In this document: positions 1 through 6,704 of the stretch, one piece after another | Numbering within the stretch: the first letter of the stretch is position 1 | Layout: each line of letters begins with the position of its first letter | Source of the DNA: Planctomycetota bacterium | Lineage (GTDB): Bacteria; Planctomycetota; UBA1135; GCA-002686595 | DNA: 38,332 nucleotides | Assembly (NCBI GenBank): GCA_009691855.1 | Contig: SIAI01000038.1 | Coordinates: 1 to 38,332, forward strand | Reading direction: 5' to 3' | Program-made: the position numbers and the translations under genes | The notes under the pieces: model-generated | Told to the model about the DNA's origin: nothing | The model's database searches: none | Seen by the model: the letters and a program-made list of their open reading frames with translations, nothing else

Positions 1-40
1 GCACGAGGCGGCCCACGGGCTCGGCGCGCTGGTCACGTAA
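1..40 (+). CDS. C-terminal end of an unknown gene (partial)
   Basis: An open frame enters from the left edge and reads HEAAHGLGALVT before a TAA stop at 38-40. Only about 12 residues are visible, so no function can be given. The reading is supported only by the open frame and by the hairpin further downstream at 157-185, which would suit a gene ending here. Confidence 0.25.
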   Translation, partial: HEAAHGLGALVT

Positions 41-156
41 GGCACGGCGCAGCAATTGGGTCCGGAGGAACCTGCTGGGCTCGGAGTCTGTCTCAACTCG
101 CCGCGAAACGGGCGAAGTTGGGCGCGCGTGCGTCAATGCACCCTGTCGCCGCTCTC

Positions 157-185
157 CTGCCCGGCCCGAGGAACGGGCCGGGCAG
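157..185. terminator. Perfect 12-bp GC hairpin between convergent gene ends
   Basis: CTGCCCGGCCCG at 157-168 is the exact reverse complement of CGGGCCGGGCAG at 174-185, with a five-base loop (AGGAA). It lies between a plus-strand stop at 40 and a minus-strand stop at 261, where a bidirectional terminator would be expected. No clear T-tract follows on either strand, so it may stall polymerase or protect RNA ends rather than act as a classic intrinsic terminator. The remaining sequence from 41 to 260 shows nothing else I can support. Confidence 0.45.
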
Positions 186-260
186 CGGCTTTCCGGCCGC
201 ACTTCTTGCTGCCCGACGCGATCAACACCGAGCAGCTATCTGTCTGACGAATAGGTCGGG

Positions 261-419
261 TTAGCGGCGTCGATAGTCCGGGCAGCGCAGCGCGTTCGGA
301 CGCTCCGGGCGCTTGCACACCATCCCGTAGTCGTAGCGACATGTGTCGCACAACGGGCGCGTGGGCGGCACGAGACCGCGCAGCCAGTTCACGAGCTTGC
401 GCCAGGGACCGGCGCGCAC
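261..419 (-). CDS. Small four-cysteine protein, 52 residues
   Basis: A GTG start at 419-417, four bases after the stop of the SH3 protein gene, opens a 52-residue frame ending at 261. The N-terminal part is basic and amphipathic (WRKLVNWLRG). The C-terminal half has CDTC followed by single cysteines, within a distinctive tract (YDYGMVCKRPERPN, then CPDY). Spacing C-x2-C-x9-C-x10-C suggests a small zinc- or iron-binding fold. The specific aromatic and proline residues look like a constrained protein rather than a random GC-rich shadow frame. It is probably co-transcribed with the SH3 gene and translationally coupled. I do not recognise a characterised family, and the start codon is uncertain because no ATG fits. 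Confidence 0.55.
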   Translation of the reverse strand: MRAGPWRKLVNWLRGLVPPTRPLCDTCRYDYGMVCKRPERPNALRCPDYRRR

Positions 420-423
420 GGAG

Positions 424-1602
424 CTAGCGCACGGCCAGGACTTCGAGGCGCGCGACCTCGTAGGTCGGGACCTCGCCCGTGCGCGAACTCGAGCTGGCGC
501 CCTGCACGCCCACCTCGGTGCCGGCGAAGGCCGACAAGTCGTAGCGGCCGCTCGAACAGGTGAGCTCGGCGCTGATGTTGCCGCCGAAGCGCAGGTAGAA
601 GCGCGCGATGCCATCGGCGCCCGTGCGCCGCTCGAGCACCCCACGCGTGGCGAAGACACTGCCGAGCGGATCCTTCAGCTTGCTGCTGGCCCACACTTCT
701 TCCTGCTTGCCAAGCACCTCTTCCGCGCGCTGCTGGCGCAAGCGCTCGAGATCGGACTTGAGCCCCGCGGCCTCGCGCAGGGTGGACAGCGTGCGCAGCT
801 CGGCGCGCGCCTCGATCGCCACCGCGCCGCCGCGTGCCACGACCGCATTCAGCGCCGATTCGACAGCGTCGAAATCGGGCGTCTCGCGAGCGCGTTCCTT
901 CTCCATCAGGGCGCGCGCCTCTTCCAGCGCCGCGCGCGCCTCGACCTCGCGCCGCTCGGCCTCGCTGGGCTCGCGCGGGCGCGGCGCGCTGGTGCGCGCG
1001 GGCGGATCGCTGGGCAAGTTGACGAGCTCCGCGCTCCACAGCCTCTCGCCCTCTTCGCCTTGCGTCAGGCCGGCCACGGCCGAGCTCTTCACGCAGCCGT
1101 GTACGCCCGGCGGCGACCACACGCGCACCCACGTTTCGGCCAGCGGCTTCTCGGGCTCGAACTGCTCGATGAAGCGCACCTTGTCGCCGCTCTGCAGATG
1201 CTGCGGCAGCGGGAAGCTCGTCACGTCGTTCGAGGGCGCGGGGCGCAGGTTCACCGCGTTGCCGGTGACCTCGAAGACCTTGGCATCGCTGCTCGGCTGC
1301 AAGAACTTGCCGAAGACCCACACCGGGTACCCGCCGGGGACCTCGACCTCGAGCCAGCCAGTCGTGTTCTCCTTGAACACCGCCACGAGCTGCCCTTTTT
1401 TCGGGCGGGCGATCTCCTTGCCCTTCTCGTCGGCCAGGTTGAGAATCGCCACGCCCTCGGCGGCGACGCGGCCGTAGCGCAGGGGACGAGCCTGGCCGGC
1501 CTGGGGAGCCTGCAGGCGCTCCCCGGCGAGGACAGGGCCGCGGACGGCGGCCAGGATGCCGGACGAAAGCACGAAAAGGTGCAGAACAGTGCGGAGGTTC
1601 AT
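424..1602 (-). CDS. Secreted protein with tandem SH3-like domains
   Basis: The product is 392 residues. The chosen ATG at 1602 gives a clean signal peptide (MNLRTVLHLFVLSSGILAAVRG). The frame stays open further upstream, but those residues are arginine-rich and unlike a coding start. Two SH3b-like segments follow. The first, about residues 37-95, has GVAILNL and GWLEVEVPGGYPVWVFGKFL. The second, about 98-170, has AVNLRPAPS and TWVRVWSPPGVHGCVKSS. A charged helical stretch (about 200-300, EARAALEEARALMEKERARE) looks like a coiled coil, and a beta-rich domain ends the protein. Bacterial SH3 domains often bind peptidoglycan or peptides, so a cell-envelope role is inferred. Its TAG stop lies in a CTAG (424-427). 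The 52-residue Cys protein follows directly. Confidence 0.72.
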   Translation of the reverse strand: MNLRTVLHLFVLSSGILAAVRGPVLAGERLQAPQAGQARPLRYGRVAAEGVAILNLADEKGKEIARPKKGQLVAVFKENTTGWLEVEVPGGYPVWVFGKFLQPSSDAKVFEVTGNAVNLRPAPSNDVTSFPLPQHLQSGDKVRFIEQFEPEKPLAETWVRVWSPPGVHGCVKSSAVAGLTQGEEGERLWSAELVNLPSDPPARTSAPRPREPSEAERREVEARAALEEARALMEKERARETPDFDAVESALNAVVARGGAVAIEARAELRTLSTLREAAGLKSDLERLRQQRAEEVLGKQEEVWASSKLKDPLGSVFATRGVLERRTGADGIARFYLRFGGNISAELTCSSGRYDLSAFAGTEVGVQGASSSSRTGEVPTYEVARLEVLAVR

Positions 1603-1946
1603 CGGTCGTGATCGCGAAACGGGCCGAGGCCTTGGGCGCCGGGCACGGAACGGGGCGTGGAAAGCGCGTTCCCACACCCGAAGCGCGCATCGTAGCCATA
1701 GGCAGCGGGCGGATCCACACACACGATCTCGTGCTTTGAGCGCCACTTCCGACCTGGAAGCCCGAGGGGCGGTACCCTACGGTTCGTCCGCCTCCGGAGA
1801 AAACACGGGGGCGGCAAAGGTCGGAGACGGCACGAAGCCCCACCGACTCGAGCGCCCGCGAAAACGGGGCGCGGAAGAGGCCACGCGGCCCAGGATCCAG
1901 AGGCCGCGGGCCTTTTCTCCTATCCGGAGGAGAGGCTGGAGACGCC
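1603..1946. other. Intergenic stretch between larC and the SH3 gene
   Basis: These 344 bases hold the 3' flank of larC and the upstream region of the SH3 protein gene, both on the minus strand. I see a short hairpin at 1852-1872 (GCGCCC, loop, GGGCGC) and an inverted repeat TCTCCT/AGGAGA just beyond the larC stop. Neither has a proper T-tract in the minus direction. No promoter of recognisable quality is visible before 1602. Long arginine-rich open frames cross the region but have no protein-like composition. Confidence 0.5.
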
Positions 1947-3167
1947 TCAGGAACGGAGCGCGGAATCCGGCTGCAGCCGCGCGCGAGCGGCCGCCAAGGC
2001 CTCGCGTTCCAGCGAGCGCAGATCCCGCCCCGTCGCGCGCGCCAGGCGCGCGAGATCGTCGTGCTCGGCCGAGAGATCGAGATCGGACATTGGCTCGCCC
2101 GCTCGACGGCGCAACTTCATGCGCACGCTCTGGCCGTGGAGCTCGAGCGCGAACGCTTCGCGTTCCAGCTCGACCCGCTCGCAGCGAATCCAGCGCAGGC
2201 CCAGGGTCGGCGAGTGCGCGAAGAGCACGCCTTCCAGCGCCGCGCGCCCCGCGGGACGGCAGAGCGCCTGGAGCATGCTTCCCGGACGCCCCTTCTTCAT
2301 CTGTACCGCCACGATCCACGCGTCCAGGGCCCCCGCCGCGCGCAGCTCCTCGACCAGGAAGCCGAGTTCCTCGCCGCTCGCGTCATCCAGGTTGCACTCC
2401 AGCTGGTCGACCGCGCGGCGCGCGCCCTCCGCCCCACGGGGAGCCGTGCACAGCGACACGCGCACGAAGTTCGCCGGGCCCTCCTCGGGATCGCGCTGGC
2501 CTCCGCCCAGGCCGGCGCGCTCCACGATCAGCGCCTCTTCGGGTTCGAAGCGCTCGACGAGCTCGGCCAGCAGCGCGGCGCCGGTGGGCGTCACGCGCTC
2601 TCCGCCCGGCCCACGGCGTTGCGGCAGCCCGCGCAGGAGCTCGGCCGTGCCGGGGGCGGGGACGGGCAGCTCACCGTGCGCACAGCGCACGGTCCCGCCG
2701 CCGACGTAGGGCGTGGTCGCGAGCACGCGCTCGATGCCCAGACGCTCGAGGGCCAGCGCCGCTCCACCCACGTCGATCAGCGTGTCGATCGCCCCGACCT
2801 CGTGGAAGTGGACCTCTTCCACGTCCACCCCGTGCACGCGCGCCTCGGCCTCGGCCAGGCGACGCAGAATGCGTCCGGCCCGAGCGCGCGCCGCGGCCGA
2901 GAGCGGGCTCGCTTCCAGGCGCTCCAGCAGCTCCGCCAGGTGCCGGTGCGGCGGGTCTTCGCTCTCGTCGGTGCGCACGTCGAGGGTGCGCACGCGGAAG
3001 CCGCCGCGCTCGGCCGTGGCGCAGACCAGGCGCAAGGATTCGGGCACGAGCGCGCGCGCGAGGACCTCCAGGTCGGGAAGCGTGAAGCGCGGATCCTCGA
3101 GGTCGAGCAGCGCGGCCAGGAACATGTCGCCCGCCAAGCCGCCGCTGGGTTCGATGAACAGGATCAT
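1947..3167 (-). CDS. larC: Nickel-pincer cofactor cyclometallase LarC
   Basis: The 406-residue product matches LarC (formerly DUF111), the CTP-dependent enzyme that inserts nickel in the last step of making the nickel-pincer nucleotide cofactor of lactate racemase LarA and relatives. Family features visible are the N-terminus MILFIEPSGGLAGDMFLAAL, then HFHEVGAIDTLIDVGGAALA, the segment TVRCAHGELPVPAPGTAELL, and the C-terminal CNLDDASGEELGFL and QMKKGRP. The gene is one uninterrupted frame, unlike the Lactobacillus gene, which is split and needs a ribosomal frameshift. No larA, larB or larE is in the window. There is no good Shine-Dalgarno sequence, and a miniature transposon ends 15 bases upstream, so larC must be read through that element or started from within it. 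It was probably once in an operon with comF. Confidence 0.9.
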   Translation of the reverse strand: MILFIEPSGGLAGDMFLAALLDLEDPRFTLPDLEVLARALVPESLRLVCATAERGGFRVRTLDVRTDESEDPPHRHLAELLERLEASPLSAAARARAGRILRRLAEAEARVHGVDVEEVHFHEVGAIDTLIDVGGAALALERLGIERVLATTPYVGGGTVRCAHGELPVPAPGTAELLRGLPQRRGPGGERVTPTGAALLAELVERFEPEEALIVERAGLGGGQRDPEEGPANFVRVSLCTAPRGAEGARRAVDQLECNLDDASGEELGFLVEELRAAGALDAWIVAVQMKKGRPGSMLQALCRPAGRAALEGVLFAHSPTLGLRWIRCERVELEREAFALELHGQSVRMKLRRRAGEPMSDLDLSAEHDDLARLARATGRDLRSLEREALAAARARLQPDSALRS

Positions 3168-3181
3168 GGGGGGGGCGGAGT

Positions 3182-3372
3182 CTAGCAGCCTGTCGGAGTA
3201 GTCCCGTCGCGCGGCAAAGCGTTCTGCGGCGAGGCAAGGAGCGCGACGAAAAGACAGCGGAGGTGGCCTTCCTGGCCACTGAGCAGGGCTTGCCTAGCAG
3301 CCCGTTGAAAAAGGTCCCTGCAGCGGCGCATAGCGCGAAGCGCCAGCAGGGACTACTCCGACGGGCTGCTAG
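3182..3372. mobile_element. Miniature inverted-repeat element with CTAG ends (MITE 1)
   Basis: The outer ends are a 24-bp inverted repeat with one mismatch: CTAGCAGCCTGTCGGAGTAG(TCCC) at 3182-3205 against the reverse complement of 3349-3372. A third copy of the end, CTAGCAGCCCGTTGAAAAAG, begins at 3294. It forms a 79-bp inner hairpin unit (3294-3372) with the right end. Read as a transposon, CTAG is a 4-bp target duplication and CAGCCYGTCGGAGTAG the terminal repeat. There is no room for a transposase, so it would be a non-autonomous MITE or REPIN-like element moved in trans. Its right CTAG contains the TAG stop of the ComF gene. Confidence 0.7.
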
Positions 3373-4190
3373 CGCGCGTCGTCGCCCGGTGGCCCGCCGC
3401 GCGCCAGCTCGTCCTCCGCGGCGCGCTCGGCGCGCGCCAGGGCGAGCACGGATACCTCCGCCACGCGCGCCTGGCGCAGCACGCGCGCGCATTCGCCGAC
3501 GGTCGCGCCCGAGGTGACGACGTCGTCGACCAGCCACACCTCGCGTCCGGCCAGGCGGGCGGCCGAACGCGCACGCAGGGCGAAGGCGCCGGCGACGTTG
3601 GCGCGCCGCGAACTCGCTCCTGGCCCGCCCTGCGGAGCGGTGCGGCGCGCCCGGCGCAGCGCGCCCACGAGCTCGAGCCCGAGCTCGCCCGCGAGCTCCG
3701 CCGCGAGCTCGCGAGCCTGATCGTAGCCGCGCTCCAGGCGTCGTAACGGATGCAACGGCACGGGCACCAGCAGCGCCCCGGGCGGCGGACCGCCTTCGGC
3801 GCGCCAGGCCTCGGCCAGCACCGCGGCCAGCGGGACGGCGAGCTCGCGCCGACCACCGTGCTTGAAGGCCAGGATCCATTCGCGCAGCACGCCATCCGCG
3901 CGGTAGGAGCCGAACGAGCACAGGTGTCGGTAACCGCGCGCTTCGCGGCGGCAGACGGCGCACAGGCCGCGCGCGAGACCGGCCGGCAGGCGACAGGCGC
4001 AGCCCAGGCAGCGTGCCTCGGCCGGATCGAGCGCCTGGATGCGCAGTGCGTGCGCCTCGCAGCCGAAGTCGTCGCGGGTCGTGCGCGTTCGGCACAACCA
4101 GCAGAGCGGCGGAAAGAGGGCCCGCGCCAGCTCGGCCAAGCCGAGGCTCCCGGCGGCGCGCGCCGCGACGAGAATCGAGTTCGAGTCCAT
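3369..4190 (-). CDS. ComF/GntX-family phosphoribosyltransferase-like protein
   Basis: The product is 273 residues, slightly longer than the usual 220-250. The N-terminal part carries several cysteine pairs (CWLC, CLGC, CAVC) that probably bind zinc. The C-terminal half is a type I phosphoribosyltransferase fold with the PRPP loop VWLVDDVVTSGATVGE. Between them are the family segment VPVPLHPLRRLERGYDQA and a short hydrophobic FKHGGRRELA stretch. Known ComF proteins take part in DNA uptake and single-strand handling during competence, but the enzymatic substrate is unsettled. No other competence gene is in the window. It follows the membrane-protein gene by 29 bases and precedes larC. Its TAG stop at 3371-3369 lies in the terminal CTAG of the miniature element. 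Confidence 0.85.
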   Translation of the reverse strand: MDSNSILVAARAAGSLGLAELARALFPPLCWLCRTRTTRDDFGCEAHALRIQALDPAEARCLGCACRLPAGLARGLCAVCRREARGYRHLCSFGSYRADGVLREWILAFKHGGRRELAVPLAAVLAEAWRAEGGPPPGALLVPVPLHPLRRLERGYDQARELAAELAGELGLELVGALRRARRTAPQGGPGASSRRANVAGAFALRARSAARLAGREVWLVDDVVTSGATVGECARVLRQARVAEVSVLALARAERAAEDELARGGPPGDDAR

Positions 4191-4219
4191 GCCGGATGAC
4201 CGGCCCGGACCCCGTGCGG

Positions 4220-4837
4220 TTACACGAAACCTTCTTCGGCTTCGCTCTCGGCCTCGGCTGGCAACCCGCGCGCCCGCTCCGGCGCCGGGCGAGCGCTGTC
4301 CTGGATCCCCAGACGCTGGCGGATGCGCAGCAGGTAGGACTGCACCGAGTCGTTGCCGTCGCTGTCGATGCCGAACAGCTCACCCAGCTCGCGCGCCAGG
4401 GCCAGATCGCTCTCCAGAGCCGGCGGGTGGGCGCGAAAATGCTGGCGCACGTAGCGCAGGAAGAGCGCGTGGGACAGCCACCAGCCGCCCAATTCCAGGG
4501 CCACCACCGCCACCGCGATCGCCCCCACCCAGACCTTGGAAAACGTGCGCGGCGCAGCGGGAGTTCCGGCGCCGCCGGCGCCGTAGTGGCCGTAGATCTC
4601 CAGCGCGAAGCCCACCAACAGGAACAGGAATCCGAGGTGGATCTGCAGGCGCTGGAAGAGCACGCCGCGGATCGAGACCAGCTTCTCACGCCCGCCGCCG
4701 AAGTGCTCGGCCACCAGCGCTCGGGGATGGCGCAAGAGGATCGAGTTGGCCAGCAAGAAGCCCCCGATCAGCACCAGGACGAGGCCCAGCCCGAAGGCGT
4801 CCTCGGGCCCCGGAAGCGCCGCGCGCAACCCGTCCAT
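4220..4837 (-). CDS. Membrane protein of unknown function
   Basis: The product is 205 residues from ATG 4837; an ATG at 4915 would add an arginine-rich stretch that does not look translated. Three hydrophobic segments are visible: GLGLVLVLIGGFLLANSILL, the segment around IHLGFLFLLVGFALEIYG, and VGAIAVAVVALELGGWWLS. A soluble C-terminal tail of about 70 residues ends acidic (EAESEAEEGF). I do not recognise a family. A weak -10-like TACCGT lies seven bases before the chosen ATG. The gene is divergent from gatC and leads a minus-strand run with comF and larC. Confidence 0.65.
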   Translation of the reverse strand: MDGLRAALPGPEDAFGLGLVLVLIGGFLLANSILLRHPRALVAEHFGGGREKLVSIRGVLFQRLQIHLGFLFLLVGFALEIYGHYGAGGAGTPAAPRTFSKVWVGAIAVAVVALELGGWWLSHALFLRYVRQHFRAHPPALESDLALARELGELFGIDSDGNDSVQSYLLRIRQRLGIQDSARPAPERARGLPAEAESEAEEGFV

Positions 4838-4932
4838 GCCGGCCACGGTAGGCCGGGCGACGGAGCGACGCAAGCACGCGACCCCGCGCTCCGCCGCCGC
4901 ACGGGCCACGCTCATGCGCCCGGCGCGCTGCG

Positions 4933-4938
4933 TACAAT
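4933..4938 (+). promoter_or_regulatory. gatCAB -10 box immediately before the ATG
   Basis: TACAAT (one mismatch to TATAAT) ends six bases before the gatC ATG at 4945. With usual -10 to start-site spacing, transcription would begin at or next to the A of the ATG, giving a leaderless mRNA. There is no Shine-Dalgarno sequence before gatC, and the -35 region is poor. Confidence 0.5.
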
Positions 4939-4944
4939 CCGCTC

Positions 4945-5235
4945 ATGAGCGCCATCGATCTCGACGCCCTGCGCAAGCTGGCCAGCCTGGCACGAGTGCG
5001 CCTCGAGGACGACGAGCTGCGCCGCCTCGCACCGGAGTTCGAACGCATCCTGGAGGCCTTCGGCACGCTCGCCCGCGCCGACCTGGGCACGCCCGCGGAG
5101 GCGCCCGAGCTGCCCGCGCACGCGCGCGCCGACGAGCCCCTGCCTTCCCTGGGGCGCGACGCGCTCCTGGCCGGCGCGCCGCAGGCCGACGAGGGCTTCT
5201 TCGTCGTCCCCAAGACCATCGGGAGCGCGCGTTGA
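4945..5235 (+). CDS. gatC: Asp-tRNA(Asn)/Glu-tRNA(Gln) amidotransferase subunit C
   Basis: This 96-residue protein has the GatC layout: a helical N-terminus (LDALRKLASLARVRLEDDE), then EFERILEAFGTL, and the C-terminal tail ending FFVVPKTI. GatC wraps around GatA and GatB and stabilises the GatCAB complex. That complex converts misacylated Glu-tRNA(Gln) and Asp-tRNA(Asn) to the amidated forms in the cytoplasm. It begins the operon gatC-gatA-gatB and overlaps gatA by the TTGA at 5232-5235. The probable leaderless start is described with the promoter. Confidence 0.93.
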   Translation: MSAIDLDALRKLASLARVRLEDDELRRLAPEFERILEAFGTLARADLGTPAEAPELPAHARADEPLPSLGRDALLAGAPQADEGFFVVPKTIGSAR

Positions 5236-6704
5236 GCTCGGCGGAGCTGGATGCCAGCGCGATGCGCGGCGCGCACGCGCGCGGCGAACGCTCGGTGCGC
5301 CTTACGATCGAGGACACCCTGGCGCGTATCGCGCGCATCGAGCCCACGCTCGGAGCGCTCAGCGCGGTGCTGGCAGACAGCGCGCGAACGCGCGCCGACG
5401 AACTGGACGCCGCGCGCGCGAACGGCTTCGAGCCCGGAGCGCTGTTCGGCGTGCCGGTGGTGCTCAAGGCCAACCTGTGCCAGACGGGCGTGGAGACGAA
5501 CTGCGGCAGCCGCGTGCTCGCCGGTTGGCGTCCGCCGTACACCGCCACGGTCGTCGAACGCCTGCTGGCCGCGGGCGCCGTACCGGTCGCGGTCGCGCAC
5601 ATGGACGAGTTCGCCATGGGCTCCTCGGGCGAGAACTCGGCCTTCGGCCGCGCGCGCAACCCCTGGGACCTCGCGCGCACGCCCGGCGGTTCCTCCAGCG
5701 GCCCCGCGGCCGCGGTGGCGGCGGGCTTGGTGCCGCTGGCGCTGGGCTCGGACACAGGCGGCTCCGTGCGCCAGCCCGCAGCGCTGTGCGGCATCGCCGG
5801 CTTCAAGCCCAGCTACGGGCGCCTGTCGCGCCACGGCCTGGTGGCCTTCGGTTCGTCGCTGGATCAAGTCGGGCCGCTGGCGCGCAGCGTGCGCGACGTG
5901 GAACTCGCGCTGGAGGTGCTGTCGGGCTTCGACGAGCGCGATTCGACCTCGCTGCGCGCAGCGCCCGTGGCGCGCAGCGCGCGGACTTCGCTCGCCGGCC
6001 TGCGCGTGGGCGTGCCGCAGGAGTACTTCGGCGCGGGGCTCGACGCGCGCGTGCGCGCGACGATCGAGACCGCGCTGGGCGAGCTCGAGGCGCTGGGCGC
6101 GCGGCGCGTGCCGGTCAGCCTGCCCAGCACCGCGCTCGCCATCCCCTGCTACTACGTGCTGGCGACGGCCGAGGCCGCCAGCAACCTGGCGCGCTTCGAC
6201 GGCGTGCGCTACGGCCCACGCGTGGACGGCGACGGCAGCCTCGAGGGCATGCAGGCGGCGACGCGCGGCGCGGGCTTCGGCGCGGAGGTGAAGCGCCGCA
6301 TCCTGCTCGGGACCTTCGTGCTCTCGCACGGCTACGCCGAGGCCTGGTACGGCAAGGCCCTGGCCGTGCGCGCCCGACTGCGGGCCGAGTTCGAGGCCGC
6401 GTTCGCCGCGGTCGAGCTGATCGTCAGCCCCACCGCGCCCACGCTGGCGTTCCGCCTGGGCGAGAAGAGCGCCGACCCGCTCTCCATGTACCTCTCCGAC
6501 GCGCTCACCGTCCCGGCCAGCCTGGCGGGGCTGCCGGCGCTCAGCGTCCCGGCCGGTTTCGCGCGCGACGGCGCGAGCGAACTCGCCGTCGGCCTGCAGC
6601 TCGTCGGGCCCTTCGGCGCCGACGCCGAGGTGCTGGCCGCCGGACGGCTGTTCGAGGGCGCGACCCGTCACCATCAACGCCGCCCGGCGCTGGCCGCCTC
6701 ATGA
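5232..6704 (+). CDS. gatA: Asp-tRNA(Asn)/Glu-tRNA(Gln) amidotransferase subunit A
   Basis: This 490-residue amidase-signature protein releases ammonia from glutamine or asparagine for GatB. The Ser-cisSer-Lys triad motifs are present: VPVVLKANLC supplies the lysine, TPGGSSSG and GSDTGGSVRQPA the serines. Segments GIAGFKPSYGRLSRHGLVAF and SLDQVGP are typical of GatA rather than other amidases. Start choice: TTG at 5232 overlaps the gatC stop (TTGA) and gives a normal-length N-terminus (SSAELDASAMRGAHARGE); the next ATG would remove conserved helix. The gatB ATG overlaps its stop as ATGA at 6701-6704. Coupled translation of the three subunits is therefore likely. Confidence 0.94.
   Translation: MSSAELDASAMRGAHARGERSVRLTIEDTLARIARIEPTLGALSAVLADSARTRADELDAARANGFEPGALFGVPVVLKANLCQTGVETNCGSRVLAGWRPPYTATVVERLLAAGAVPVAVAHMDEFAMGSSGENSAFGRARNPWDLARTPGGSSSGPAAAVAAGLVPLALGSDTGGSVRQPAALCGIAGFKPSYGRLSRHGLVAFGSSLDQVGPLARSVRDVELALEVLSGFDERDSTSLRAAPVARSARTSLAGLRVGVPQEYFGAGLDARVRATIETALGELEALGARRVPVSLPSTALAIPCYYVLATAEAASNLARFDGVRYGPRVDGDGSLEGMQAATRGAGFGAEVKRRILLGTFVLSHGYAEAWYGKALAVRARLRAEFEAAFAAVELIVSPTAPTLAFRLGEKSADPLSMYLSDALTVPASLAGLPALSVPAGFARDGASELAVGLQLVGPFGADAEVLAAGRLFEGATRHHQRRPALAAS

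Noticed and set aside
1556..3085. A 509-residue arginine/proline/alanine-rich open frame on the plus strand across larC
   Set aside because: It lies opposite a clear LarC gene. Its composition is typical of antisense frames in very GC-rich DNA, with no hydrophobic core or motif.
3182..3372. MITE 1 as an ordinary intrinsic terminator for comF
   Set aside because: The arms are too far apart, are repeated three times, and end in CTAG. No T-tract follows the stem in the comF direction.
2671..4689. A 672-residue minus-strand frame spanning larC, the miniature element, comF and the membrane gene
   Set aside because: It crosses three supported genes in another frame and is low-complexity arginine-rich sequence.
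4686..6677. A 663-residue minus-strand frame opposite gatA and gatC
   Set aside because: It is antisense to strongly supported genes and shows no domain.
5477..6700. Upstream extension of the gatB frame through gatA
   Set aside because: The frame is open but the extra 400 residues are arginine-rich shadow sequence. ATG 6701 with the ATGA overlap gives the family length.
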